Positions 25,939-34,926 of a stretch of DNA of 64,000 nt are shown piece by piece (within the stretch, counting starts at the first letter, position 1; each line of letters starts with the position of its first letter). The position numbers were made by a program, and so were the translations under genes. This DNA comes from Frischella perrara (GTDB lineage: Bacteria > Pseudomonadota > Gammaproteobacteria > Enterobacterales > Orbaceae), in assembly GCF_000807275.1 (NCBI RefSeq), contig NZ_CP009056.1:434001-498000 (forward strand), read 5' to 3'. The notes below the pieces were generated by a model. It ran no database searches. It saw nothing but the letters and a program-made list of their open reading frames with translations, and was not told where the DNA came from.

Positions 25939-28110
25939 ATGACCACAATTAAAGATATCGCTAAAATGGCGGGTGTTTCCCATGGTACTGTTTCTAATGT
26001 GTTAAACGGTCGTGGGAATGTTAGCGTTAAAAAAATTAAACTGGTTGAAGAGGCCGCACAAAAGTTAGGGTACCAATTGAATGTGCAAGCTAAAATCTTG
26101 AAAGAAGGGGTTGCTAATTCAGTTTCTATTATTTTACCCAATATTATAATTGAGCAGTTTAGCCATCTTTATAATAAATTATTTTTTTCCCTAAATGAAT
26201 TAGGATATGAAACAACGATTTATCTTACTTATGATTCAGCGGAACTTGAATTACAGTTTATTCAGAAAATAGCCACCAAAAGAGATTCCGCTATTATAGT
26301 TGTTTCTTGTTTAGAAAATGCTAATGCCTATTACCAGAATTTATCCATAGCACCTGAAAAAATCATTTTTGTCTATAATCGTCCTAAATTTGCTGAGAAA
26401 TTTGTTTCACTTGATTATAAAAATGCCGGTGAAACTATTGCTAAGACTATTATGGATAAGCATTTTATTAATATTGGTTTATTGCTTGATCATAAGAAAT
26501 ATACCTATACACAAACATTCAAGAAAGGCTTATTAAACACCTTCAAACATGCAGATTACGATATAAATTTAAATATTGAATTTACATCTAACTCTATAGG
26601 CTATAGTAAAGCTTATAATTTCTTTAGTAATCATGATGTTAAATATGATGCGATTATAACGACGGGAATTGAAAAAGCTGATTATATTATCAATGCCAGT
26701 TATTTCGGCTCACAGCAATCTTGCCCCCCTATATATACATTAGGTAACACCAGTTGTATGTACCGAGATAACATTCACCAATATCAAATGCATTATAGTT
26801 TATTAAGTCAATGTATAATTGATTTGATTGAAGGTAAAAAAACGAAGTTGCCAATTAATACTAATTATCGGCAATTATTCGATACACATAGTGACATAAG
26901 TGTTGAAAAACAAGCTATTAACGTTTTAATGTTATCTAGTCCAATTACTGAAACTGTAAAAAAATTATTACCGCATTGTTATAAAATGACAGGTATTACT
27001 GTCAATTTGATAACTAAGTCCATTGATGAGATCCATGAAATACTACATAATTTAGCAGATCACCCTGAGATTGATGTTAGTTGGGTTGATGTTGCTTGTT
27101 TCCCGTGGTTTGCTCGTTCTAGATTTAAACCATTAACGGAACTTAAGCTGAATCTTGACCAAAGCTTATCACAATATTCAACCTATATTATAGAGCGTTT
27201 TAGCTACTTCAATAATGTTCCATATGCATTGCCTTTTGACCCTAGTATACAAATGCTGTTTTATCGCAAAGATATTTTTAATGATTCATTGGTCAAAAGA
27301 TGTTATTTCGAGCGATATCGCCAACCATTAGTGGTTCCAACAGATTTTCGAGAATTTAATCAACTGACTGAATTCTTTAATCAATATTTCAATCCTGATT
27401 CGCCAATTAAATTTGGTAGTTGCATTACATTAGGTAAACCTGAACTTTTAGCATCTGAGTTTCTTTTAAGATATTATGCCAACGGTGGTAGGTTAGTACA
27501 GGGCACAACTATTGAATTAGATAAAATGATTGCGAGCATAACATTACATGAATTTGAACAATTCCTTTATGTAGCCGAAAACTTAAATTCTGATTGGTGG
27601 GGCGAGTCTGTCAAACAATTTGAAGATGGTAATATTGCCATGTTGATTGTTTATATGAATTTATTTAGTTGTGTTCTTAACCCTGAAATATTACATCTTA
27701 CTGGTTATGCAGCAGTACCTGGTGATAAACCATTGTTAGGGGGAGGGTCTTTATGTATGTCAAAATATAGTGACAAAGATAATGCGGTTTCAGCCTTTTT
27801 TGATTGGTTATTTTCCCCGGTAATTAATGAACAAATGGCTTGGCTTAATGGCTCAACAGTGACAGACAGTATCTCTATGGGTCAGCAGCTTATGAATAAT
27901 TACCCTTGGCTTAAATTGAATAAGGCAAATTATTTTAGCGGTGTAAGAGAAAATGTAATGGATAAAGAATTTTATCTCGATTTACCAAGAATTGAAAAAA
28001 TTATTGGCCATCATCTTTTATTATGGACAAAACAGCAATACAGCAGTGATCAAACTATAGATAATTTGAATCTTGAATTGTTATTAAAGACGAAACAGTT
28101 ATTAAATTAG
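25939..28110 (+). CDS. LacI-type repressor fused to an ABC-type extracellular solute-binding domain
   Basis: 723 residues from the ATG at 25939. Residues 1-50 are a LacI helix-turn-helix with hinge (TTIKDIAKMAGVSHGTVSNVLNGRG). About 58-320 is the periplasmic-binding-protein-type-1 effector domain of the LacI family. From about 345 to the end is a second ligand domain resembling family-1 ABC solute-binding proteins: DVSWVDVACFPWFA, YALPFDPSIQMLFYRKDIF, FEDGNIAMLIVYMN, GYAAVPGDKPLLGGGSLCM, AFFDWLFSP. No export signal, so the binding domain acts inside the cell. The frame is open from 25840, but LacI proteins begin at MTTIKDIA. Probably controls the convergent transporter-hydrolase operon. Confidence 0.85.
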   Translation: MTTIKDIAKMAGVSHGTVSNVLNGRGNVSVKKIKLVEEAAQKLGYQLNVQAKILKEGVANSVSIILPNIIIEQFSHLYNKLFFSLNELGYETTIYLTYDSAELELQFIQKIATKRDSAIIVVSCLENANAYYQNLSIAPEKIIFVYNRPKFAEKFVSLDYKNAGETIAKTIMDKHFINIGLLLDHKKYTYTQTFKKGLLNTFKHADYDINLNIEFTSNSIGYSKAYNFFSNHDVKYDAIITTGIEKADYIINASYFGSQQSCPPIYTLGNTSCMYRDNIHQYQMHYSLLSQCIIDLIEGKKTKLPINTNYRQLFDTHSDISVEKQAINVLMLSSPITETVKKLLPHCYKMTGITVNLITKSIDEIHEILHNLADHPEIDVSWVDVACFPWFARSRFKPLTELKLNLDQSLSQYSTYIIERFSYFNNVPYALPFDPSIQMLFYRKDIFNDSLVKRCYFERYRQPLVVPTDFREFNQLTEFFNQYFNPDSPIKFGSCITLGKPELLASEFLLRYYANGGRLVQGTTIELDKMIASITLHEFEQFLYVAENLNSDWWGESVKQFEDGNIAMLIVYMNLFSCVLNPEILHLTGYAAVPGDKPLLGGGSLCMSKYSDKDNAVSAFFDWLFSPVINEQMAWLNGSTVTDSISMGQQLMNNYPWLKLNKANYFSGVRENVMDKEFYLDLPRIEKIIGHHLLLWTKQQYSSDQTIDNLNLELLLKTKQLLN

Positions 28111-28175
28111 TCACTGAAATAAAATAATCTTAAGAAATATTATTGATAAGTTACTAATTTTGGAAGTATATAAAA

Positions 28176-28209
28176 AAATTGCTAATAATCAATTAATTAT
28201 TAGCAATTT
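28176..28209 (-). terminator. bidirectional-type hairpin between the regulator and transporter genes
   Basis: Perfect 14-bp stem 28176-28189 / 28196-28209 with a 6-nt loop. On the minus strand it is followed by a T run (complement of 28171-28178), so it should terminate the transporter operon; it may also stop the regulator transcript from the other side. DNA between 28230 and 28360 is low-complexity TTATTATT-type sequence that runs into the transporter's asparagine-rich C-terminus. Confidence 0.7.
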
Positions 28210-28322
28210 AAGTCACATTCCCTGTAATTAAAAGTGTTATTATTGTTTTGATATTATTTTATTATAGTTGTTATTTTATTATTATCGTTGTATTCCCTTT
28301 TCTTGTTATTATATTTTTGTTG

Positions 28323-29555
28323 TTATTTTCTATTATTATTATTCTCTTTTGTTATTAGCACATCTTTATCATTAAAAAAAATCCAAAAGCCAATGGCAAC
28401 GATTGCAGCAACGACTGCAGGATAAATCCAAAATTCTTGCCATTGAGCTGCAGCTTCCGGCATCGTTTTCTCGGTGACAATTTTGTTATTAATAAAGCCA
28501 CAAACGGAAGCAGCCATAAATAAACCAATTCCATTAGAGACGATAAATCGTAATCCTTGAGCTTGAGCTTTAATTTCAGGGTTGGCCTTTTTATCAATAT
28601 AGATGTCACCAGCAGTAAAAAAGAAATCCCAGCACAGACCTTGTAACAATAAAGCACCAACAATAAAAAACATATAACTTTCTGAAATAGCTGCTTGAGA
28701 TAGTAGCAAACTGCGAATAATCCAACTGATAGCGCCTAATAAAATTACTTTTTTAAACCCTAATTTGCGAAGAATAAATGCTAAGAAGATCATAAATATA
28801 ACTTCTGTAGCTGTTGCAATTTGCATCATTGATGCAGGGTCAATCTTTAAAACAGGGAAGTAGACAGGGATATAAGCGCTATAAGCTGTTTTAGAAATCA
28901 TCAATACAAAAGTTGAGAACATAAATATTGAAAAATATTTATCTTTAAATAATGATAAAGCATCTAGGCACAAAATTTCACGCATTGAAATTTTTTTATT
29001 TTTCGTGGCAGGTGGTGTATTAGGTAATGTAAAACAATAGATGCCATAAATAATTGAGGCGAAAGCAGCTAGTACAAATGTATCTGTTGTTTGGGCTATA
29101 CTTAACACTTTATCGCCCATTAGGAAACCAACTGTCATAAAACCAATTGTGCCAAATACACGTACGATAGGAAACCATTTTACGCCGTCAATGTGCCTAA
29201 AACTTACACTATTTGCTAATGCTGTAGTTGGGTAAAATAATAATCCCACTATAAAGACGACAATTAAAAAAGCAATTTCATTATGATTATGAATATATAA
29301 CGGAAGCAGGAATAATACTCCAGCATTTAATAGGTGGAGTGTACCCATTACTTTTTGAGATGAAAAAAATCTATCTGCAACCATGCCTATAAATAAAGGC
29401 GAAATAATTGTTGCTATACCTAAGACTGAATAAGTTGTTCCCACAATATCTTTTAAATCATAGGCTGAAAGTACCGCACCAATCACCATATTCCATGCAC
29501 CTTGCACGAAATATTGGAGAAACATCATGATTAATAAGCGTGGTAATTTAAACAT
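28323..29555 (-). CDS. MFS transporter, nucleoside:H+ symporter (NupG/XapB-like) family
   Basis: 410 residues, about 12 helices. The layout matches NupG: SVLGIATIISPLFIGMVADRFFSSQKV, FYPTTALANSVSFRHI, FPIVRVFGTIGFM, LDALSLFKDKYFSIFMFSTF, WIIRSLLLS, GLCWDFFFTAGDIYIDKKANPEIKAQAQGL. Relatives import nucleosides; related transporters in sugar clusters move other small glycosides, so the substrate is open. The C-terminus ends in ENNNNRK. It follows the PhnP-like hydrolase by 16 bp in the same operon, downstream of a LacI-type operator. Confidence 0.82.
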   Translation of the reverse strand: MFKLPRLLIMMFLQYFVQGAWNMVIGAVLSAYDLKDIVGTTYSVLGIATIISPLFIGMVADRFFSSQKVMGTLHLLNAGVLFLLPLYIHNHNEIAFLIVVFIVGLLFYPTTALANSVSFRHIDGVKWFPIVRVFGTIGFMTVGFLMGDKVLSIAQTTDTFVLAAFASIIYGIYCFTLPNTPPATKNKKISMREILCLDALSLFKDKYFSIFMFSTFVLMISKTAYSAYIPVYFPVLKIDPASMMQIATATEVIFMIFLAFILRKLGFKKVILLGAISWIIRSLLLSQAAISESYMFFIVGALLLQGLCWDFFFTAGDIYIDKKANPEIKAQAQGLRFIVSNGIGLFMAASVCGFINNKIVTEKTMPEAAAQWQEFWIYPAVVAAIVAIGFWIFFNDKDVLITKENNNNRK

Positions 29556-29571
29556 ATATGATTATTCCCTT

Positions 29572-30399
29572 CTAGATTACTTTGGTTAAACCATCAAAGG
29601 CAACTTCAATCTTATATGGCTTAAATATTTCAACTAAATCATCATGCATAAAACCACAGCTATGAGAATGGTGAGATGTTAATAATGCTGTATTCTCATG
29701 AAATATATCATCTTTAATCATTCTTTTTTGTGCTGACAATACGGTTTCAATACTCATATGGTTATTTGTTTTCTCATTATCTCTATAGCCATAAGTACAT
29801 TCAAAAATAGCCAAATCAATTTTTTTGCCACTATTTTTTAACCACTGCCATGTTAATTCAGGAAAATAACCGGAATCATGACCATATAACATTGTCTTTC
29901 CAGATTTTTCAATTAAATAGATATAGCAAAATTCCCACTTAGCATGATTTGCAAGTAATGGCGTAACTTCGTATCCACTTGATGTTGTAATAGTTTGGAA
30001 TGGAATAGCAACATTAAATACGAAACGTTCACTGCTATAATCTTGTAAAACATTTAAACAGCCATTAATGGCTCTATCATTACCGTATATATGTAGTGGG
30101 TGAGTAATATTAAAACCGAAATTAATCATTCGGCTGTATAAATCACCTACATTAAAATGATCAGGATGAGTATGCGTAAAGAGTATGTCTTTAATTTTAG
30201 TCATATCTATATTTTCACGCATAATTTGATAACTAAATTCCGGCGCTATATCAATTTGCATCAAATCGTCGATAATTACCGAACTGCGGGTTCTAATATC
30301 CTTTCCTTTTTGGATTCTAACTTTTTCACAAATGTCACATTTACAAAAAGGATTTGGAATACCTTCTGATGCTGCTGTTCCAAGAAATTGGACTCTCAT
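29572..30399 (-). CDS. PhnP-like metallo-beta-lactamase-fold hydrolase
   Basis: 275 residues. The metal site THTHPDH (H76, H78, D80, H81), LANHAKW, GHDSGYF and SHHSHSCGF make a two-metal metallo-beta-lactamase hydrolase. The N-terminal GTAASEGIPNPFCKCDIC (C19, C21, C24) gives the CxCxxC structural zinc site typical of PhnP, the phosphodiesterase that opens ribosyl 1,2-cyclic phosphate. No C-P lyase gene is near, so the natural substrate is unknown; a cyclic or other phosphodiester related to what the co-operonic transporter brings in is an inference. First gene of the operon, 65 bp downstream of a LacI-type operator. Confidence 0.82.
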   Translation of the reverse strand: MRVQFLGTAASEGIPNPFCKCDICEKVRIQKGKDIRTRSSVIIDDLMQIDIAPEFSYQIMRENIDMTKIKDILFTHTHPDHFNVGDLYSRMINFGFNITHPLHIYGNDRAINGCLNVLQDYSSERFVFNVAIPFQTITTSSGYEVTPLLANHAKWEFCYIYLIEKSGKTMLYGHDSGYFPELTWQWLKNSGKKIDLAIFECTYGYRDNEKTNNHMSIETVLSAQKRMIKDDIFHENTALLTSHHSHSCGFMHDDLVEIFKPYKIEVAFDGLTKVI

Positions 30400-30463
30400 A
30401 CTTAATCTTAGTGCCTAATTTAATTTGATTAACTATTTGTTATTCTATACTATTTTTTTTTAT

Positions 30464-30479
30464 ATTGGAACGTTTCAAT
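30464..30479 (-). promoter_or_regulatory. LacI-family operator before the hydrolase-transporter operon
   Basis: ATTGGAACGTTTCAAT is a 16-bp palindrome with a single mismatched pair and the central CG of LacI/GalR operators (half sites ATTGaAAC and ATTGgAAC). It lies 65 bp upstream of the start at 30399 and is the natural target for the LacI chimera encoded 2.4 kb away. TTGAAA inside it, read on the minus strand, could serve as -35. Confidence 0.75.
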
Positions 30480-30747
30480 TTAAAAAAAGTTAATTTTATT
30501 AGCGGTAAAATTATGATGATTTTTTTCGATTTGGATGGTAAGGAAAAAGTTATAGACAAAAATTAATTTGCTAGATCAAAAACACATTTTGAATGATGTA
30601 GGCTCATTTTTATAAATTATAAAAATATATAATATTTATAATTTATAATTCAGTAAAAAAATTAAACGAAAATATCTAATCATTATTAGGTAATTAATAA
30701 ATATTTTCGTTATTTGAATATGATAAGCTTTAAATTGATGACTTAAA
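30480..30747. other. remaining intergenic DNA between the hydrolase operon and ttcA
   Basis: No gene seen. Contains an AT-only perfect inverted repeat of 14 bp (30610-30623 / 30635-30648) and, nearer ttcA, the ttcA terminator: an 11-bp stem 30665-30675 / 30701-30711 enclosing a smaller hairpin (CTAAT/ATTAG), followed on the minus strand by TTTAATTTTTTT. Confidence 0.6.
30665..30711 (-). terminator. terminator of ttcA (minus strand)
   Basis: AACGAAAATAT at 30665-30675 pairs with 30701-30711; the minus strand then reads a seven-T run. It lies about 37 bp past the ttcA stop codon. Confidence 0.65.
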
Positions 30748-31650
30748 TTAGACTTCTTTCCATAAGATCATATTTTCTGATGAGATATCACTATTGTTAT
30801 AGTTGTTATTATAGTTATTAAGTGGCATTGATTCTTTATCAAAGGCAAGATCTCCACCATCTATAATTTCTCCACCTTTTTGAATTCCTTTAAAATCAAA
30901 CAGGTTGTTATCACAAAGATGAGAAAGCGTGATATTCTGTGTTGCTCTAAACATTGTTTCAATACGTCCAGGGAACTTCTTATCCCACTCATTTAGCATG
31001 TCTTTAATCACTTTACGCTGTAAATTAGGCTGCGAGCCACATAAATTACATGGAATGATTGGAAATTGTTTAAATTCAGCATATTTAGCTATATCTTTTT
31101 CTTTACAATATGCTAATGGACGGATAACAATGTGTTCACCCGTATCATTCATGAGTTTAGGTGGCATCGCTTTCATTTTTCCACCATAGAACATATTAAG
31201 AAATAAAGTCTCTAATATATCATCACGATGATGACCAAGTGCAATTTTTGTTGCGCCTATCTCTGTTGCGGTACGATATAAAATACCACGTCTTAAACGC
31301 GAGCAAAGTGAACAGGTTGTTTTACCTTCAGGAATTTTTTCTTTTACAATACCATAAGTGTTTTCAGCCACAATTTTATACTCAATACCTAATGAAGAAA
31401 GATATTGTGGTAGAACATGTTCGGGAAAACCGGGTTGTTTTTGGTCAAGATTAACTGCTACAAGGTCAAACTCTATAGGTGCACTGATTTTGAGGTTAAT
31501 AAGAATATCAAGTAGAGTGTAACTATCTTTCCCACCCGATAAACAAACCATTATACGATCACCGTTTTCAATCATATTAAAATCGGCAATAGCTTCACCT
31601 ACTTGGCGTCTTAAGCGTTTGTGTAATTTATTTTGATTGTAAATATTCAT
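30748..31650 (-). CDS. ttcA: tRNA 2-thiocytidine(32) synthetase TtcA
   Basis: Iron-sulphur enzyme that thiolates cytidine 32 of certain tRNAs using ATP. PP-loop LSGGKDSYT (residues 38-43), the paired CxxC motifs [12 protein letters not shown] and [10 protein letters not shown] that hold the cluster, and [28 protein letters not shown] are diagnostic. 300 aa against 311 in E. coli. The tail carries an asparagine-rich low-complexity stretch (NNYNNNYNN) before the conserved-looking end, which appears lineage-specific. Follows efpL by 28 bp on the same strand. Confidence 0.95.
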   Translation of the reverse strand: MNIYNQNKLHKRLRRQVGEAIADFNMIENGDRIMVCLSGGKDSYTLLDILINLKISAPIEFDLVAVNLDQKQPGFPEHVLPQYLSSLGIEYKIVAENTYGIVKEKIPEGKTTCSLCSRLRRGILYRTATEIGATKIALGHHRDDILETLFLNMFYGGKMKAMPPKLMNDTGEHIVIRPLAYCKEKDIAKYAEFKQFPIIPCNLCGSQPNLQRKVIKDMLNEWDKKFPGRIETMFRATQNITLSHLCDNNLFDFKGIQKGGEIIDGGDLAFDKESMPLNNYNNNYNNSDISSENMILWKEV

Positions 31651-31678
31651 TCAAGATTTGATCCAGCTACCTCTGATA

Positions 31679-32251
31679 TTAATCTGCACGACTCATAAAA
31701 CGACGTTCAGCAACGTGTATTTTAATTTTTTCACCGTTATTAATGTATTCAGGTACTTGTACAGTTAAACCGGTAGTCAGTTTTGCAGGTTTAGTTCGAG
31801 CACTCGCAGATGCACCTTTAATACCAGGATTAGTTTCTATAATTTCAAGTTCAACAGTTTGTGGTAATTCAAGCGCAATAATTTGTCCATCGACAGTTAG
31901 TACCTGAATTCCTGGAATACCACCTTCTGGGATGAAAAGTAGTTCATCTTCAATTTGATCTTGTTTGAAAGAATAGGGAGTGAAATCCTCATCATCCATA
32001 AACACGTATTCATCACCATCAACATAAGAAAAGGTAACTGGTCGACGGTTTAATTCTATCGTTTCTAAAATATCATCGCCTTTAAAGCGTTCTTCTACTT
32101 TCAGACCTGTTTTAACATCAGAAAAACGCATTTTATATAATGTACTTGCACCTCGTGCACTTGGACTTTGTACTTCAATATCTTTTACTAATAATAATTT
32201 ACCATTATAGGTAATTGCATCGCCTCGTTTGACTTCATTTGCTTTTGCCAT
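31679..32251 (-). CDS. efpL: elongation factor P-like protein EfpL (YeiP)
   Basis: EF-P paralogue that binds the ribosomal E-site region and relieves stalling at proline-rich and some other motifs. Almost identical in pattern to E. coli Yei[48 protein letters not shown]. The loop tip SARGA carries arginine (R33) where canonical EF-P has its modified lysine. The three beta-barrel domains and C-terminal [10 protein letters not shown] are intact. 190 aa, as in E. coli. Divergent from the cysteine-cluster gene. Confidence 0.95.
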   Translation of the reverse strand: MAKANEVKRGDAITYNGKLLLVKDIEVQSPSARGASTLYKMRFSDVKTGLKVEERFKGDDILETIELNRRPVTFSYVDGDEYVFMDDEDFTPYSFKQDQIEDELLFIPEGGIPGIQVLTVDGQIIALELPQTVELEIIETNPGIKGASASARTKPAKLTTGLTVQVPEYINNGEKIKIHVAERRFMSRAD

Positions 32252-32355
32252 GTTTAATATTCCTGTAATGTTATAACAATAAACATCAAAATAAGCCTGC
32301 TATTTTAACGCTAACTTGCTATGATAACCAATCATTTTGTTTAAAAGGATTACAA

Positions 32356-32622
32356 GTGGACGACCGTCTATTCACATGTCGGGAGAATTGTGGTGCATGT
32401 TGTATTGCGCCATCAATTTCTAGCCAAATACCAAATATGCCAAACGGTAAGCCTGCCGGAGTTGCTTGTTGTCATTTAGATAGCCAATATCGTTGTAAAT
32501 TATTTGGTCAGCCATCACGTCCGTTAGTATGCTGTCGTTTAAAAGCAAATCAAGAAATGTGTGGCAATAATCGTCAAGAAGCTTTAGATTATTTAACACA
32601 GTTAGAGCAAATTACTTGTTAA
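32356..32622 (+). CDS. YkgJ/YeiW-type cysteine-cluster (zinc/iron-binding) protein
   Basis: 88 residues with the UPF0153 (YkgJ family) cysteine pattern: [13 protein letters not shown] near the N-terminus, then [24 protein letters not shown] and EMCG. Ten or so cysteines indicate a metal (Zn or Fe-S) site; function unknown. The start is GTG at 32356, with AAGGA 8 nt upstream. In E. coli the related yeiW lies near yeiP, and here the gene is divergent from the yeiP homologue, which suggests a kept linkage. Confidence 0.85.
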   Translation: MDDRLFTCRENCGACCIAPSISSQIPNMPNGKPAGVACCHLDSQYRCKLFGQPSRPLVCCRLKANQEMCGNNRQEALDYLTQLEQITC

Positions 32623-32730
32623 TGAGTATTGGTTATGTTTAACAAAAGGTTTTAATTATTAGAAATATTTATCTCCTCCTAACAAATTTTTGTTAAACTC
32701 TGCTAAATTTTTTTAATAATTTGATTTTTT

Positions 32731-34185
32731 ATGCAAAATAAACTTAAACGTGATTTAAAAGCACGACATTTAACGATGATTGCCATTGGCGGTTCAATTG
32801 GTACCGGGTTATTCGTAGCATCAGGTGCTACAATTGCGCAAGCAGGTCCGGCAGGTTCCTTACTTTCTTATGCCATAATTGGTGTAATGGTCTATTTCTT
32901 AATGACAAGTTTAGGTGAGCTGGCTGCATATCTACCTGTTTCAGGTACTTTTGCAACTTATGGTTCGAAATATGTTGATGAGTCATTTGGTTTCGCAATT
33001 GGTTGGAATTATTGGTATAACTGGGCTATCACTGTTGCAGTAGATCTTGTTGCTGCTCAATTGGTTATTTCTTATTGGTTTGACTTTGGCGCCTATAGTT
33101 GGTTGTGGAGTTTACTGTTTTTAGTGATCATCTTTTTCCTAAATGTGATTTCGGTAAAAGGATTTGGTGAAGCTGAATTTTGGTTTTCATTAATTAAAGT
33201 TATAACAGTAGTGGTGTTTATTGCGGTCGGTTTACTGATGATCGTGGGCATTTTACATGGTGGTTCTGATACTGCAATTGGTTGGCACAACTGGAATATT
33301 GGCGACGCTCCTTTTGTTGGTGGCTTCTCGTCTATGATTGGTGTTGCGATGATTGTTGGTTTCTCATTTCAAGGAACGGAATTGATAGGTATAGCAGCAG
33401 GTGAATCAAAAGATCCTGAAAAGAACATTCCGAAGTCAATGCGGCAGGTTTTTTGGCGTATTTTGTTATTCTATATATTCGCTATTTTTGTTATCAGCTT
33501 AATTATTCCTTATACAGATCCGCGTCTATTACGTAATGATGAAGCAGATATTAGTGTGAGTCCATTTACGCTGGTGTTTGAACATGCAGGATTATTATCA
33601 GCAGCTGCAATAATGAATGCGGTAGTTTTAACTTCGGTACTATCAGCAGGTAATTCAGGATTATATGCATCTACTCGGATGCTTTATGCGTTAGCTAAAG
33701 AAGGCAAAGCACCTAAGATTTTTGGTCGGCTATCTAAAAGTGGAATTCCGACAATGTCGTTAATTGCCACTACAATTGTCGCAATGCTATGCTTTTTAAC
33801 ATCAATGTTTAAAGATCAGCAAGTCTATTTATGGCTACTTAATTTATCGGGCATGACTGGATTTATTGCATGGTTAGGGATTGCTATTAGTCACTATCGC
33901 TTTAGAAAGGGGTATATTAAACAGGGTTATGATGTAAATAAATTGCCATATCGTTCTAGTTTCTTTCCTTTTGGTCCGATATTTGCTTTCATACTTTGTT
34001 TACTCATTACTTTAGGGCAAAACTATGAAGCATTCTTACAAGATAACATTGACTGGTATGGTGTTTTAGCCACTTATATTGGTTTACCACTGTTTTTCTT
34101 TATTATGATTATTTATAAATTTATTAAAAAGACTAAATGGGTTAAATATCAGGATATGGATTTCTCTCGTATTGATGAAAACTAA
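32731..34185 (+). CDS. lysP: lysine-specific permease LysP
   Basis: 484-residue APC permease for lysine with 12 helices. HLTMIAIGGSIGTGLFVASGATIAQAGPAG in helix 1, GWNYWYNWAITVAVDLVAAQLV and SFQGTELIGIAAGESKDPEKNIPKS follow E. coli LysP closely. In E. coli LysP also inhibits the CadC regulator; no cad genes are here. The leader shows no lysine riboswitch elements. The window's lysC (aspartokinase III) is the matching biosynthetic gene. A strong terminator follows 31 bp after the stop. Confidence 0.92.
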   Translation: MQNKLKRDLKARHLTMIAIGGSIGTGLFVASGATIAQAGPAGSLLSYAIIGVMVYFLMTSLGELAAYLPVSGTFATYGSKYVDESFGFAIGWNYWYNWAITVAVDLVAAQLVISYWFDFGAYSWLWSLLFLVIIFFLNVISVKGFGEAEFWFSLIKVITVVVFIAVGLLMIVGILHGGSDTAIGWHNWNIGDAPFVGGFSSMIGVAMIVGFSFQGTELIGIAAGESKDPEKNIPKSMRQVFWRILLFYIFAIFVISLIIPYTDPRLLRNDEADISVSPFTLVFEHAGLLSAAAIMNAVVLTSVLSAGNSGLYASTRMLYALAKEGKAPKIFGRLSKSGIPTMSLIATTIVAMLCFLTSMFKDQQVYLWLLNLSGMTGFIAWLGIAISHYRFRKGYIKQGYDVNKLPYRSSFFPFGPIFAFILCLLITLGQNYEAFLQDNIDWYGVLATYIGLPLFFFIMIIYKFIKKTKWVKYQDMDFSRIDEN

Positions 34186-34216
34186 TATAAATATTGTTAA
34201 TTTTATTTAGCCACCT

Positions 34217-34242
34217 AAGCCGGAAATTTTCCGGCTTCTTTA
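34217..34242 (+). terminator. Rho-independent terminator of lysP
   Basis: AAGCCGGAA at 34217-34225 pairs with 34229-34237 across a 3-nt loop, followed by CTTTATTCTT. GC-rich core in AT-rich DNA. Confidence 0.85.
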
Positions 34243-34554
34243 TTCTTATCAACAAATTCAATCACTAATAGCCTATACCATTTTCCGTTGAATAATAAAT
34301 GTGAATTAATACTACTCAATAAATCAAGATTATAGATTTTAGGTAAATCAACTAAAAGAAAATGATGACAAGATGGAATTTATCTGAGTTTAATCTAAAT
34401 GTTAACCGATACCCTTACCAATATAATTAAATAAAATAGGCTTAAATGAAAAATAATGTAAAAAGAGTATCTATTACTAAGTAAACAAAAACCCATATCG
34501 CGCATAATGCGCGATACATCAGATAAAAATGATATTATAAAAATTATTATTAGA
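34243..34554. other. 312-bp intergenic region between the lysP and infA ends
   Basis: Convergent 3' ends. Apart from the two terminators at its edges I see no open frame, repeat or RNA signal; the middle is plain A+T-rich sequence. Confidence 0.6.
34485..34516 (-). terminator. Rho-independent terminator of infA (minus strand)
   Basis: TATCGCGCA at 34496-34504 pairs perfectly with 34508-34516 across a 3-nt loop; the minus strand continues TGGGTTTTTG, supplying the T tract. It lies about 40 bp after the infA stop. Confidence 0.85.
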
Positions 34555-34788
<234 letters not shown>

Positions 34789-34846
34789 TTAATTTTTACT
34801 AAAAATGCTAAATATTAACAGATAAATAATCGCAATCGTGCATTAT

Positions 34847-34882
34847 CCGGTTAAATGTGCTTTAGCCGGCAAAATGATGCCG
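34847..34882 (-). promoter_or_regulatory. overlapping alternative hairpins between nadD and infA
   Basis: Stem A: CCGGTTAAA 34847-34855 with 34861-34869 (one G-U pair, 5-nt loop). Stem B: CGGCA 34867-34871 with TGCCG 34878-34882. Their arms share 34867-34869, so only one can form at a time. No T tract on the minus strand. Could be a processing or attenuation element in the infA leader, or an imperfect nadD terminator. Confidence 0.35.
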
Positions 34883-34926
34883 AAAAAACTGCCAGAAGTA
34901 AAGTAATTTCTATTATTTTTCATTAA

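Noticed and set aside
28230-28360. TTATTATT-rich stretch as a possible microsatellite or regulatory repeat
   Set aside because: Irregular, without a constant unit; best explained as low-complexity DNA at a gene end.
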